Translations under genes and position numbers: made by a program
Notes under the pieces: generated by a model
Told to the model about the DNA's origin: nothing
What the model saw: the letters and a program-made list of their open reading frames with translations, nothing else
The model's database searches: none
Part shown: positions 27,699-36,591 of the stretch, piece after piece
How the letters are laid out: every line of letters starts with the position of its first letter
Numbering within the stretch: the first letter of the stretch is position 1
DNA from: Fluviispira multicolorata
GTDB taxonomy: Bacteria > Bdellovibrionota_B > Oligoflexia > Silvanigrellales > Silvanigrellaceae
Direction of reading: 5' to 3'
Assembly: GCF_009208585.1 (NCBI RefSeq)
Contig: NZ_WFLN01000012.1
Coordinates: forward strand, 18,459 to 82,458
Length of the DNA: 64,000 nt

Positions 27699-28247
27699 AT
27701 GACTTTAGAAAACATTGTAATTCATGCACAAGTGCGTGAATCTGCTAGCAAAAGCACCGTTCGCAAGCGCCGCCAAAGTGGGCTTGTACCAGGTGTTCTT
27801 TATAGAAAAGGGACTGCAACTCAAATTGCCATCTCCGCTTCTAACCTTCCAAAAGAACACACACGTTCTTGCGTTGTTAAACTTGTTCTTAATGACGAAG
27901 AAAAATCTGTTCTTATGCGTGAAGTTCAAGTTCACCCAATCACCGACAAACCTCTTCATTTTGACTTCCAAGAAGTTCAAGCAAATGATGTTGTTCGTAC
28001 ACATGTTCCTCTTAACTTTGTTGGCCTAACCCGCGAACAAGAAAAAGAAGGCGCATTCAACATCCGCACACGCTATCTTGAAGTAAAATCAAAGCTTTCC
28101 AATCTTCCACGCTCTATCGAAGTGGACGTAAGTGGCTTAAAAGTGGACCAATCTGTTCAACTCCATGACCTTAAGCTTGCTGAAGGAATTGTTGTTCGTA
28201 CAGGTAAGGGCAAAAATGTTGCTCTCGCTTCTCTCGTTAAGATTTAA
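27699..28247 (+). CDS. rplY: 50S ribosomal protein L25 (general stress Ctc form)
   Basis: This 182-aa protein has the N-terminal L25 5S-rRNA-binding domain (VRKRRQSGLVPGVLYRKG, VLMREVQVHPITDKPLHFDF) and the C-terminal TL5/Ctc extension (EVKSKLSNLPRSIEVDVSGL). The start is the ATG at 27699 with TTGGAG 8 nt upstream; the in-frame ATG at 27645 lies on the 5' side of the leader hairpin and is rejected. pth follows 5 bp after the stop, a conserved bacterial pairing. Confidence 0.93.
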   Translation: MTLENIVIHAQVRESASKSTVRKRRQSGLVPGVLYRKGTATQIAISASNLPKEHTRSCVVKLVLNDEEKSVLMREVQVHPITDKPLHFDFQEVQANDVVRTHVPLNFVGLTREQEKEGAFNIRTRYLEVKSKLSNLPRSIEVDVSGLKVDQSVQLHDLKLAEGIVVRTGKGKNVALASLVKI

Positions 28248-28252
28248 TAAGA

Positions 28253-28807
28253 GTGTTTATTATTGTCGGCCTAGGCAATCCTGGCAACCAATATGAAAAC
28301 ACACGCCATAACATCGGATTCATGCTTATCGATAAGATAGCCTCTGAATCCGGTGTTTTTTTATCTCAAAATCGTTTTGGCGCTCAAACTGCGCGAACGA
28401 CTTGGGAAGGTTATGATGTTTTTCTCGTTAAGCCCCAAGGTTATATGAACCTTTCAGGCGATAGCGTTCAACAAATTCTCAATTTTTTCAAAATTTCCGA
28501 ACAAAATCTAATTGTTATTTTTGATGATCTCGATCAGTCACAGGGTGCAGTAAAAACGCGTCTAGGTGGTGGTCATGGTGGACACAATGGTATTCGTGAT
28601 ATTTTAGCTAAAACAGGTTTTGAGAAGTTTTATAGAGTTAAAATTGGGATAGGCAAGCCAGAACACAAAAGCTCCACGGCAAATTGGGTCTTGGGTAAAT
28701 TCACATCTCAAGAAAATGAGTATTTAGAAAAAGAAAGTTTTCCATTGGCTAAAAGTCGAATTGTCGATATACTACGTCAACTTAAAAAGAAAAATATTAA
28801 GAATTAA
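28253..28807 (+). CDS. pth: Peptidyl-tRNA hydrolase
   Basis: This 184-aa cytosolic enzyme recycles peptidyl-tRNA released from stalled ribosomes. It shows GLGNPGNQYENTRHNIGF with the catalytic His, KPQGYMNLSG, DDLDQSQGAVKTRLGG and GGHGGHNGIRDI. The start is a GTG 5 bp after rplY, so the genes are co-transcribed. The length is typical. Confidence 0.95.
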   Translation: MFIIVGLGNPGNQYENTRHNIGFMLIDKIASESGVFLSQNRFGAQTARTTWEGYDVFLVKPQGYMNLSGDSVQQILNFFKISEQNLIVIFDDLDQSQGAVKTRLGGGHGGHNGIRDILAKTGFEKFYRVKIGIGKPEHKSSTANWVLGKFTSQENEYLEKESFPLAKSRIVDILRQLKKKNIKN

Positions 28808-28874
28808 GGTAGTCCCAAACTCTTAATACTCCATTGTAATGAAGTGAAAATACCACACAGCGACAATATGATTT

Positions 28875-29057
28875 TCAATTTTTTTTGAAAAATATAAAGT
28901 TTTCCTTACCAATCTTGAACACCTTTGCTCCTTTTGCTGATCTCGATCCGATATACAAATCAATAATTTCTCGATTTTCTTTATTTATCGCAATCCAAAT
29001 CCATTGTTTATTTTTTTTATTTCTTGAAGCATTATTATTAACTACGAAAATGTTCAA
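28875..29057 (-). pseudogene. IS1-type transposase fragment
   Basis: About 60 codons encode a segment (KNKQWIWIAINKENREII, then GSRSAKGAKVF) matching the core of IS1-family/InsB-like transposases around the first catalytic strand. The rest of the transposase and the inverted repeats are absent, so this is a decayed insertion. It sits at the junction between the rplY-pth operon and the toxin island and marks the island's left edge. Confidence 0.6.
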
Positions 29058-29118
29058 ATTCTTAAAAAATTCATGTCTATTATATCATTTCAACTTATAA
29101 ATTTTCATCTTCTTTTAA

Positions 29119-30006
29119 TCAACTCATTAAAAACTTAATTTTTTGATTTTCTAAAACCTTTAGCTCAGCTAAAGAGTTAATTGCCTGAATTTGTATATTG
29201 CAATCATCAAAATATTCAAATGAGATATGAGATAATCTTAAAATTTCATCAAGATCATTTCGTAAAATTAAAAAACTCTCTGTTTTTATTTTTTGAGGAA
29301 TATAAACGAGATCTGATGGAGGTAACATAAGCTCTAAGTCTTCTTGCAACATAGTTAAAGTTTTTTTCCCAAACTTGGGATCTCTATCATAGTCCCACAC
29401 AGATGCATAATAAATATTTTCATAATCGATTGCTTGTAAGCGAGACATTTGTGCAAAATAAACGTCAGCAAAACTGATATTTTGCTCCGTAGCAATGTTT
29501 TGAAATTTAGCGAAAGTTTTTGGACCAAAATACATTGACCTGCGTGCACCAATAATTTCTATTACGCTATTATTTCCGAATGAGAGAAAAGTCTTTACAT
29601 CAAACTCTAAACACTCATGTATCCAATTGTGGTTGAACTTAGATTTAAATTCATCGATTGTAAAGTTTTGATTCCCCTCGTGGGTAATAGGTTTTTCGAC
29701 TTTTAAAAGTTTATAATTCTCAGCAAAGTATAAAATAATTTTTAAAGCAAGTTCAAATTCATTAAGAGAGGCCGCACTCAAAATGCGCACATTCATTTCT
29801 TTAGCACTACGTGAATACTGAAGTTCAATAGCTCTACACATATTTATGAAAGGAGAAAATCTAAGTCTTTCAGGGGGCCATGTTTTAAAAGTGAATTTCT
29901 TTTCTGCTTCTTCTTCGTCTAAGCATATTATTTCAAAACTCTCAAAGAATTCCATAAATTTATTATAGGATACCTTTTGACATTTTACTTGAAATTCATA
30001 ACTCAT
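29119..30006 (-). CDS. Hypothetical protein at the end of the immunity-gene arrays
   Basis: This 295-aa protein has no signal peptide, membrane helix or domain I recognise. It is rich in Phe, Glu and Lys, with segments such as IEIIGARRSMYFGPKTF and YYASVWDYDRDPKFGKKTL. It is the last leftward gene after three tandem DUF3396-like genes, so it may be another immunity protein for a lost tip. That is purely positional inference. Confidence 0.6.
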   Translation of the reverse strand: MSYEFQVKCQKVSYNKFMEFFESFEIICLDEEEAEKKFTFKTWPPERLRFSPFINMCRAIELQYSRSAKEMNVRILSAASLNEFELALKIILYFAENYKLLKVEKPITHEGNQNFTIDEFKSKFNHNWIHECLEFDVKTFLSFGNNSVIEIIGARRSMYFGPKTFAKFQNIATEQNISFADVYFAQMSRLQAIDYENIYYASVWDYDRDPKFGKKTLTMLQEDLELMLPPSDLVYIPQKIKTESFLILRNDLDEILRLSHISFEYFDDCNIQIQAINSLAELKVLENQKIKFLMS

Positions 30007-30072
30007 TTCTTATTTTTATCCTTATATTTTCATTAAAAATTAGCCCATAAACAGATTTTTGAAACCTCTAAG

Positions 30073-30106
30073 CCCCCCTTAAAATTGATTTCTAAAGGAA
30101 TTTCTC
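30073..30106 (-). terminator. Decayed terminator copy after the last DUF3396-like gene
   Basis: This is the same element as at 31066 and 32066, but its arms no longer pair fully (a C-rich arm against a mutated G arm). It probably terminates weakly. Confidence 0.3.
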
Positions 30107-30110
30107 CTTT

Positions 30111-30920
30111 TTACTTTTTCTGCTGGGCAATTTCATCAATAAATTGCAAAAAATTATCATCTCTCTCGTAATAATCAGCCCAGAGAATATTGAGATCAAT
30201 TAAGTCCCTATCAAAAAAATGCTGTCGGCCCAAGTGCTGCATAATCCTTTCTTCTTCGGCATAGCCTTCTGAAGTACCGTGTACTCGGTGGGATGGATTT
30301 GTAATTATTAAATAGCCATCATTTATTTTTTCCACTTGATAGGCTTCTAAGGTTTTAAACTTGTCTTCACCTATGCGCTCAACAAGATCTTTTCCTAAAT
30401 AATTTACCCAGCTGAGTTGGGGAATTCTAAAACCAAGTCCATATTTATCATATGACATAGCATATGTTCCACATCCTCTTTCCTGGGTAACACCATAAAA
30501 TTCTTTATAAAACCAATTTTGTTTAATTTCAACATCATTGCTTCTAATACTTCCATAATCTGCTTTAAATATTCTTAATAATAATTTATACAGCCGAATC
30601 ATAAACTCTGATTTCTGACCCATTGTTAAAAATATTGTTAAAACTTTCTCACGATAATATGAAATCATACCTTTATATTTAGGTTTGTTTTTTCTTCTAA
30701 ACGTTTCACAATTACGAGGCCACCCATTTACTAAGCCCTCAACACCAAGCTCAGAAACCATAAATTTTATTTTTGATCGCTCTGCAAAAAAAAACTCCTC
30801 AGGACGTAAGTCTTCTTCAGCACTGAGCCAGTCTGATAAAAAACTTCTGCCAAAATCTTTACTTTCCATTTCAGGATTTTTTGATCTTATTTCAAAAATT
30901 AAATAATTTCGTGTAGACAT
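30111..30920 (-). CDS. DUF3396-like putative immunity protein, copy 3 of array
   Basis: This 269-aa cytosolic protein has the segment LGFRIPQLSWVNYLGKDL followed by VERIG, which resembles the core of DUF3396 proteins annotated as type VI immunity proteins. The family call is from memory of that pattern. It is nearly identical to the copy at 31108, but a short N-terminal block (ERSKIKF...NGWPR) matches the copy at 32108 instead, so the gene is mosaic. It is third in a tandem array downstream of an Rhs nuclease tip, whose neutralisation is its likely role. Confidence 0.6.
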   Translation of the reverse strand: MSTRNYLIFEIRSKNPEMESKDFGRSFLSDWLSAEEDLRPEEFFFAERSKIKFMVSELGVEGLVNGWPRNCETFRRKNKPKYKGMISYYREKVLTIFLTMGQKSEFMIRLYKLLLRIFKADYGSIRSNDVEIKQNWFYKEFYGVTQERGCGTYAMSYDKYGLGFRIPQLSWVNYLGKDLVERIGEDKFKTLEAYQVEKINDGYLIITNPSHRVHGTSEGYAEEERIMQHLGRQHFFDRDLIDLNILWADYYERDDNFLQFIDEIAQQKK

Positions 30921-31065
30921 TAAAGCACCTTATTTATTGATTATTTGCGATTTCATTAATTTTTTTCAAAAATAATTTATTTATTATTATTATCATTTTT
31001 TCATAGAATTTAAACACCAAAATCGCAATATTACCATATAAATTACTTCGCAAAATCTCCAAGAA

Positions 31066-31100
31066 AAAAATCCCCTTAAAATTTACTTCTAAGGGGATTT
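31066..31100 (-). terminator. Rho-independent terminator downstream of DUF3396-like copy 2
   Basis: On the minus strand the arms AAATCCCCTTA and TAAGGGGATTT are followed by a T-run. The element stands 7 nt after the stop codon and is repeated in the array. Confidence 0.75.
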
Positions 31101-31107
31101 CTCCTAT

Positions 31108-31917
31108 TTACTTTTTCTGCTGGGCAATTTCATCAATAAATTGCAAAAAATTATCGTCTCTCTCGTAATAATCAGCCCAAAGTATATTGAGATCAATTAA
31201 GTTCCTATCAAAAAAATGCTGACGGCCCAAGTGCTGCATAATCCTTTCTTCTTCGGCATAGCCAACCTCTGTACCATGCACACGGTGAGAAGGATCTGTA
31301 ATTATTAAATAGCCATCATTTATTTTTTCAACTTGGTAGGCTTCTAAGGTTTTAAACTTGTCTTCACCAATGCGCTCAACAAGATCTTTTCCTAAATAAT
31401 TTACCCAGCTGAGTTGGGGAATTCTAAAACCAAGTCCATATTTATCATATGACATAGCATATGTTCCACATCCTCTTTCCTGGGTAACACCATAAAATTC
31501 TTTATAAAACCAATTTTGTTTAATTTCAACATCATTGCTTCTAATATTTCCGAAATCTGCTTTAAATATTCTTAATAACAATTTATACAGCCGAATCATG
31601 AAATCTGATTTCTGACCCATTGTTAAAAATATTGTTAAAACTTTCTCACGATAATATGAAATCATACCATTAAACTTAGGTTTGGTTTTTCTTCTAAACA
31701 TTGAACAATTACGTGGCCACTCATTTACTAAGCCCTCAACGCCAAGCTCTGAAACCAAATATTTTTTTGTCATTCCTTCAGCAAAGAAAAACTCCTCGGG
31801 ACGTAAGTCTTCCTCTGCACTGAGCCAGTCTGATAAAAAACTTCTGCCAAATTCTTTTCTTTCCATTTCAGGATTTTTTGATCTTATTTCAAAAATTAAA
31901 TAATTTCGTGTAGACAT
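31108..31917 (-). CDS. DUF3396-like putative immunity protein, copy 2 of array
   Basis: This 269-aa paralogue has the same IPQLSWVNYLGKDLVERIG core and the same C-terminal ~110 residues as the flanking copies. Its distinct segment is residues ~47-80 (EGMTKKYLVSELG, NEWPRNCSMFRRK). It has its own spacer and terminator, so it may be expressed independently. Variation in the first half is where specificity for different toxin tips could lie. Confidence 0.6.
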   Translation of the reverse strand: MSTRNYLIFEIRSKNPEMERKEFGRSFLSDWLSAEEDLRPEEFFFAEGMTKKYLVSELGVEGLVNEWPRNCSMFRRKTKPKFNGMISYYREKVLTIFLTMGQKSDFMIRLYKLLLRIFKADFGNIRSNDVEIKQNWFYKEFYGVTQERGCGTYAMSYDKYGLGFRIPQLSWVNYLGKDLVERIGEDKFKTLEAYQVEKINDGYLIITDPSHRVHGTEVGYAEEERIMQHLGRQHFFDRNLIDLNILWADYYERDDNFLQFIDEIAQQKK

Positions 31918-32065
31918 TAAAGCACCTTATTTATTGATTATTAGAGAATTCATTAATTTTTTTCGAAAATAATTAATTTATTATTCTTATTATCATTTTT
32001 TCAAAGAATTTAAACACCAAAATCGCAATATTACCATATAAATTACTTCGCAAAATCTCCAAGAA

Positions 32066-32100
32066 AAAAATCCCCTTAAAATTGATTTCTAAAGGGATTT
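32066..32100 (-). terminator. Rho-independent terminator downstream of DUF3396-like copy 1
   Basis: This is the same element as at 31066, with one changed base pair in the G/C arm (AAATCCCCTT against AAGGGATTT) and a T-run on the minus strand. Confidence 0.65.
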
Positions 32101-32107
32101 CTCCTTT

Positions 32108-32920
32108 TTACTTTTTCTGCTGGGCAATTTCATCAATAAATTGCAAAAAATTATCATCTCTCTCGTAATAATCAGCCCAGAGAATATTGAGATCAATTAA
32201 ATTCCGATCAAAAAAGTGCTGTCGGCCTAAGTGCTGCATAATCCTTTCTTCTTCGGCATAGCCAACCTCTGTGCCATGCACACGGTGAGATGGATTCGTA
32301 ATTATTAAGTAACCATCATTTATTTTTTCCACTTGGTAGGCTTCTAAGGTTTTAAACTTATCTTCGCCTATGCGCTCAACTAGATCTTTACCTAAATAAT
32401 TCACCCAACTGAGTTGGGGAATTCTAAAACCAAGACCATATTCATCATAAGAATTAACGTTTGTTCCACATCGTCTTTCCTGGGTGGCATTATAAAAATC
32501 CTTATAAAACCAATTTCGTTTAATTTCCACCTCATTACTTTGAATTCTTCCATAGTTTGCCTTAAATAAATTTAATAACAATTTATAAAGTCGAATCATA
32601 AACTCTGATTTCTGCCCCATTGTTAAAAAAACTGTGAGACAATTTGCATTTTTATAGTATCCAATCATACCATCAAACTTTGGTTTGGTTTTTCTTCTAA
32701 ACATTTTACATTTACGAGGCCACCCATTTACTAAACCCTCAACACCGAGCTCAGAAACCACAAATTTTATTTTTGATCGCTCTGCAAAATAAAACTCCTC
32801 AGGACGTAAGTCTTCTTCCACACTGAGCCAGGCTGATAGAAAACTTCTGGCAAATTCTTTTTCAATCATCCCTGGGTATTTTGAATCAAACTTAATTTTT
32901 AAAAAATTTTTTCTAAACAT
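32108..32920 (-). CDS. DUF3396-like putative immunity protein, copy 1 (toxin-proximal)
   Basis: This 270-aa protein is the most divergent of the three at its N-terminus (MFRKNFLKIKFDSKYPGM), but shares the C-terminal third almost exactly. Its start is 13 bp after the stop of the orphan Rhs nuclease cassette, the standard toxin-immunity order. It is therefore the most likely cognate inhibitor of that tip; cognacy is inferred from position. Confidence 0.65.
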   Translation of the reverse strand: MFRKNFLKIKFDSKYPGMIEKEFARSFLSAWLSVEEDLRPEEFYFAERSKIKFVVSELGVEGLVNGWPRKCKMFRRKTKPKFDGMIGYYKNANCLTVFLTMGQKSEFMIRLYKLLLNLFKANYGRIQSNEVEIKRNWFYKDFYNATQERRCGTNVNSYDEYGLGFRIPQLSWVNYLGKDLVERIGEDKFKTLEAYQVEKINDGYLIITNPSHRVHGTEVGYAEEERIMQHLGRQHFFDRNLIDLNILWADYYERDDNFLQFIDEIAQQKK

Positions 32921-32933
32921 AAATTAACCTTAT

Positions 32934-34661
32934 CTACAAATAAATTGAATTTTCTATAAATTTATTGCTCTTTTCTGCATTAAGATCTTTGTCATTCTTA
33001 GTATGAGTATCTGTGTCTTTTTTTTCATTTAAATCAATTTCACAGCCATTAGTTTTATCCTTTTCATTAAAATCTCGTCGTTCTATTCCTTCCTTTATTC
33101 CATAGCCATTTATTTCATTATAATCATATATTTCTTGAACTAACTTACTACTCAACTTCGCTCGTTTATCAACGAAAAGTGTATAGCGCAAACCTAGTTC
33201 TTTTGCGACTTCTAATTGCATTTCTATCTGTGACCTGAATACTTGTTCATTCACATTTTTCACTTCAATCACACCGTACTTATTCGATCGATCAATAAAG
33301 TCAGGAATTGTACTCCCATTTTTAAAGCCTGGGACTTCATACCTTTTCGTGTTTTTTATTAAACCCGTTTCCCTTGCAACCATTGCTTCAGCTCTAGCTC
33401 CCTTTGATCTATTTTCTGCTAATTTCCTATCCGCATTTTGCTTATTTGAATTTACATTGCATGTTTCTGCTTTATTCAAAGTTGCAATAGATTTTATTTT
33501 GGACGCCTCATTCGGGTTTGTAGCAACTTCATTGTTTGAAACAGAAGCATCTGCTAATATTTTTCCACCTATTACAGCCGTTGAAACCATAGTGACTGCT
33601 TGGATTGCTTGAACTGTCCGATAGGCTTGGAATGCTCGATAACCCCAAACAGCTCCTATCACTAAAGCAGGCACAAACTTTCCTGATGGATCATTCAACA
33701 AAACAGGATTGTTCATTGAGTATTGAAATAAATTAGCCTCTACAGGGCTGCTAAACATGCGTTCTAAACTCTGCCCTAAATAAAGGTCAGGTGACATCCA
33801 GACCCCGCGGGCTGGATCGTAAGCTCGAGCACCCATGTTGTGCAGACCCGTGCTTGCCGAAAACTTTCCAGTGGCAAAAACCGTTGAACCACGCATTCCT
33901 TGCGCTGCATTTCCATTCGAAGAACCTACGACCTCGTAAGATTTAAGTTCCCAATTGTCTCGCATGTTACTTTGTGCATTTTGATAGAGAACAATATCTG
34001 CGCGTTTATTATTGGTTTTGAATTCATTTAAAACTGAGTTGGATAATAAGGGAATTCCACGCGCGAGACCAAACGGTTCACTGGCATTGCGTTCTACTAT
34101 TTTATGAGTGGATATATCTATGACTTGTGAAACTGAGCCAACATGATCTTTAACTATAAGTTCTTTACGGGTCTGCATTTCTGCTGACTTTAAGGTTTCA
34201 GGACTTGTTGCATTTAAAGTTGGGTAACGGGTTATCAGTCTTAAAGTTGCAAAGGAACCTAAATCAATACTCAGGTGAATTTCATCTCGTTCGAAAGAAA
34301 TTCCATCGGTTAAATTCACATTGCGTGGAAGCTTAGTTAACGTAACTTCTGTGGTTTTATCCTTTTTGTTTTCAAGGTAATCCACTCCATCAAATTCTGC
34401 TAGCTGACCACCACCTGCATCACTCATTCGGTAATTGAGCAATTCATTGGCTTCGAGATTATGTGAGTCTTTTTTCAGGACCGCACCAAAAACTCCTGCA
34501 AGCTGACCGCGCCCATTCCAAATGTATTTGTGCATTGGAATTTCTTCTTGATTTTTCCAAGAAGACGCTGCTCTATTTAAAGTATCACTATTTAAAACCG
34601 CAAGAGTTGGTGCAACACCATATTTTCTAAAACCAATGCTGTCGCTTGCAAACTTTTGCAA
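32934..34661 (-). CDS. Orphan Rhs core/tip cassette with restriction-endonuclease-fold toxin tip
   Basis: This displaced 3' end of an Rhs toxin gene encodes an Rhs core (GARAYDPARGVWMSPD; YSMNNPVLLNDPSG near residue 325), then a ~250-aa variable tip. The tip has a hydrophobic stretch, then GARAEAMVARETG, IPDFIDRSNKYGVIEVKN and FRSQIEMQLEVAKELGLRY. This PD-(D/E)xK pattern fits the Tox-REase-7 family of DNA-cleaving toxins. The frame is open without a start codon up to a stop at 35016-35018, and the first possible start is a TTG at 34661. It lacks the signal peptide and SpvB part, so it is probably silent unless recombined into the full toxin at 39002. Confidence 0.8.
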   Translation of the reverse strand: MQKFASDSIGFRKYGVAPTLAVLNSDTLNRAASSWKNQEEIPMHKYIWNGRGQLAGVFGAVLKKDSHNLEANELLNYRMSDAGGGQLAEFDGVDYLENKKDKTTEVTLTKLPRNVNLTDGISFERDEIHLSIDLGSFATLRLITRYPTLNATSPETLKSAEMQTRKELIVKDHVGSVSQVIDISTHKIVERNASEPFGLARGIPLLSNSVLNEFKTNNKRADIVLYQNAQSNMRDNWELKSYEVVGSSNGNAAQGMRGSTVFATGKFSASTGLHNMGARAYDPARGVWMSPDLYLGQSLERMFSSPVEANLFQYSMNNPVLLNDPSGKFVPALVIGAVWGYRAFQAYRTVQAIQAVTMVSTAVIGGKILADASVSNNEVATNPNEASKIKSIATLNKAETCNVNSNKQNADRKLAENRSKGARAEAMVARETGLIKNTKRYEVPGFKNGSTIPDFIDRSNKYGVIEVKNVNEQVFRSQIEMQLEVAKELGLRYTLFVDKRAKLSSKLVQEIYDYNEINGYGIKEGIERRDFNEKDKTNGCEIDLNEKKDTDTHTKNDKDLNAEKSNKFIENSIYL

Positions 34662-34975
34662 TGCTGTTTCTTTATTGTCTGATGACAGAACCGACTGTAA
34701 AAGACCTATTTGTCCTGCTGTGCTATATGAATAAGTGTCTACTAAAGAATTAGCATTTTTTCCTATGCGCTCTTTTATAAAATGACCTGAACGGGTAACT
34801 TTATTTATTTTTCCGCCAACGGAATATTCATAAGTTATTTTGCCCCAAGAATGACTCTCGTCACCAATCCCTTGTGTACTTGCAAGACGTCCTTGAACAT
34901 AGTAACTAAATAATGAATTTCCAGATAAAGCCGCATTTGAAATTATGTTTCCGCGCAGATCCGTTGAAGAAATAG
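33681..34975 (-). repeat. Rhs core duplication, copy A (orphan cassette)
   Basis: This 1295-bp block aligns without indels to 39743-41037 in the full-length toxin and differs by only about a dozen amino acids. Similarity stops abruptly at the DPSG junction on the tip side and in a ATCCGTTGAAGAAATAG stretch on the other. Confidence 0.9.
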
Positions 34976-35291
34976 TAATCCAGTTTTTAATAGCTTCCGC
35001 AAGGCTTAAACTAGATTATTGCTGACTTTAGAAGCATTAATGGAAGAAATGTTATCTGAAATAATAGGAATTGAGTTTGAAATCATGTCCCTAAAATCCA
35101 AATTTAAAATAAGCCAAAATAGAACGGATGAAGATAGAATCTCTATCATTCAAAACCTAAATGAGAAAAGTAATGATAATTATTTAATACATAATATTAT
35201 GCAATAATTTTATGTGCTTGGGTGAGGGTATTATTAAAATTTGTCAATATTAAATACGAGCGAGGAGGTTGAGTTAAATTTTAAAATACAA
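34976..35291. other. Gene-free junction beside the orphan cassette
   Basis: There is no recognisable gene here. A 62-codon frame on the plus strand (35019-35207, TTG start) has no family features. On the minus strand, codons just before the Rhs block read SLAEAIKNW, similar to SLEEAVKSW of the full toxin (near residue 1180). This suggests an internal deletion of a longer, degraded toxin copy. Confidence 0.4.
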
Positions 35292-35873
35292 TTAATTATT
35301 ATCAATAAGTTTTAAATTGAATCCAATTAATTTCATCTTTCTTATATTTTTTGCTATTTCTTCACTTACAATTACAATACTATCGCAACCCATTAAACGA
35401 AATAGATGGCTACCCTCAGGTATTTTTTTGAGGTCAATAACTAATTTTGAAAGTTCATATTTATTGCCATAAAAAGCTGGTAGCTTTCTTTTATCTTCAG
35501 GAGTAGGGGTAAAAACTGAAAGTTCTTCATTTAGACAATCAATGCATTTTAGAATATTCAAGATCTGATATTTTTGTGGACAATCTGAAATTCCTTTTCT
35601 AATAGGAATTAATTGAAAATGACTCTGATCAACTTTATTAAGAACTTGTTCAAAACTTTCATTAATAAATACTGCCCCCTCTCTCCCAAACATAAGATCA
35701 CCAAATTTAGGTCCTAAATCAGGATTTGTAATACAATAAAGATTATAATTCTCCTGTCGATAAACACATTTTGTAAACGCCCAATGGGCATATGAAGCTA
35801 AAATATCCCCACTCTGAATTATATTGACCATATGGTATCCACGAACTTTGGGAATTATCTGATAATATTTCAT
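35292..35873 (-). CDS. Divergent Imm11-family (DUF1629) immunity protein
   Basis: This 193-aa protein has the Imm11 core pattern: YQILNILKCIDCLNEELSVF, then IDLKKIPEGSHLFRLMG and a C-terminal IGFNLKLID. Identity to the four tandem paralogues at 36021-39000 is low. It is the outermost member of the array and may be specific for another tip. The intervals on both sides are AT-rich and short. Confidence 0.7.
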   Translation of the reverse strand: MKYYQIIPKVRGYHMVNIIQSGDILASYAHWAFTKCVYRQENYNLYCITNPDLGPKFGDLMFGREGAVFINESFEQVLNKVDQSHFQLIPIRKGISDCPQKYQILNILKCIDCLNEELSVFTPTPEDKRKLPAFYGNKYELSKLVIDLKKIPEGSHLFRLMGCDSIVIVSEEIAKNIRKMKLIGFNLKLIDNN

Positions 35874-36020
35874 TTATTTTCCTTTTTAGACAGTTGATAC
35901 TTTATATTAAACATATTTGACCATTACTCTGTTAATTTATTTTTAAAGCATTTGCAATTTACTTAAAAATTATTATATGCAATTAATTCGATATAAAAGA
36001 ATAAACTGATTCAAATTTTC

Positions 36021-36590
36021 TTACCCAACAGAAATCAATTCAAACCCCGTAATTTTTCTTTTTTTAAACTCTTCGACAAGAGCCTTAGTTACAACTGTTA
36101 CAACTTCCCAACCTTTTATTCGAAAAAAGTGAACTCCTTCGGGGACTTTTTTGGGGTCTAAAATCATTTTTCCAAATCCTCTAAAATCACCTAAAATATC
36201 AGGTCTATTGTCTTCTTCTGTCCAAAGGTTAAAAACTGATTGCTCTCGGTCGACACAGTCAATCATATTCAGAGTATTTAGAATATAATAAGGCTTTTCC
36301 TCTGGCAGCACAGTGACCGGAAGCAATTGATAATTTGTTTCTCCAACTGCTTTTAAACAGTCGATAAAGCGCTCATTTATATAGGAAGCTTTTCCAATTC
36401 CAAAATTAAAATCGGCAAAATATTCCCCCCAGGATTTTTTATCGATCACAAGTGGGTTATTTATTTCTATTCTTTTTCCGCAGACAAACAATTGACCATC
36501 ATAAGCAAGCCCAGTATCTATTTCAGGTGCCTCATAAAATAATAAAAATTTATTTTTTGCTTTTGGCCAAGTTAATTTAAACAAATTCAT
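36021..36590 (-). CDS. Imm11-family immunity protein, array copy 4
   Basis: This 189-aa protein has PYYILNTLNMIDCVDREQSV, TEEDNRPDILGDF and VHFFRIKGWEVV, the Imm11/DUF1629 pattern. Most of it is nearly identical to copies 1-3, and variation concentrates in residues ~20-75. The ATG follows a decayed toxin-tail copy. Imm11 proteins bind and block nuclease tips of polymorphic toxins in the producing cell. Confidence 0.8.
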   Translation of the reverse strand: MNLFKLTWPKAKNKFLLFYEAPEIDTGLAYDGQLFVCGKRIEINNPLVIDKKSWGEYFADFNFGIGKASYINERFIDCLKAVGETNYQLLPVTVLPEEKPYYILNTLNMIDCVDREQSVFNLWTEEDNRPDILGDFRGFGKMILDPKKVPEGVHFFRIKGWEVVTVVTKALVEEFKKRKITGFELISVG

Positions 36591-36591
36591 C

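Larger units (their letters stand above)
30111..32920 (-). repeat. Tandem triplication of a ~1-kb immunity-gene unit
   Basis: Three units with periods of 997 and 1000 bp each contain a ~810-bp gene and a ~190-bp spacer with the same terminator and leader sequence. Their 3' ~330 bp are almost identical, while the 5' halves diverge. Confidence 0.9.

Noticed and set aside
35019..35207. 62-codon frame on the plus strand in the gap beside the orphan Rhs cassette
   Set aside because: It has a TTG start, no clear ribosome site and no family features. It lies in a rearranged junction and probably arose by chance in AT-rich DNA.
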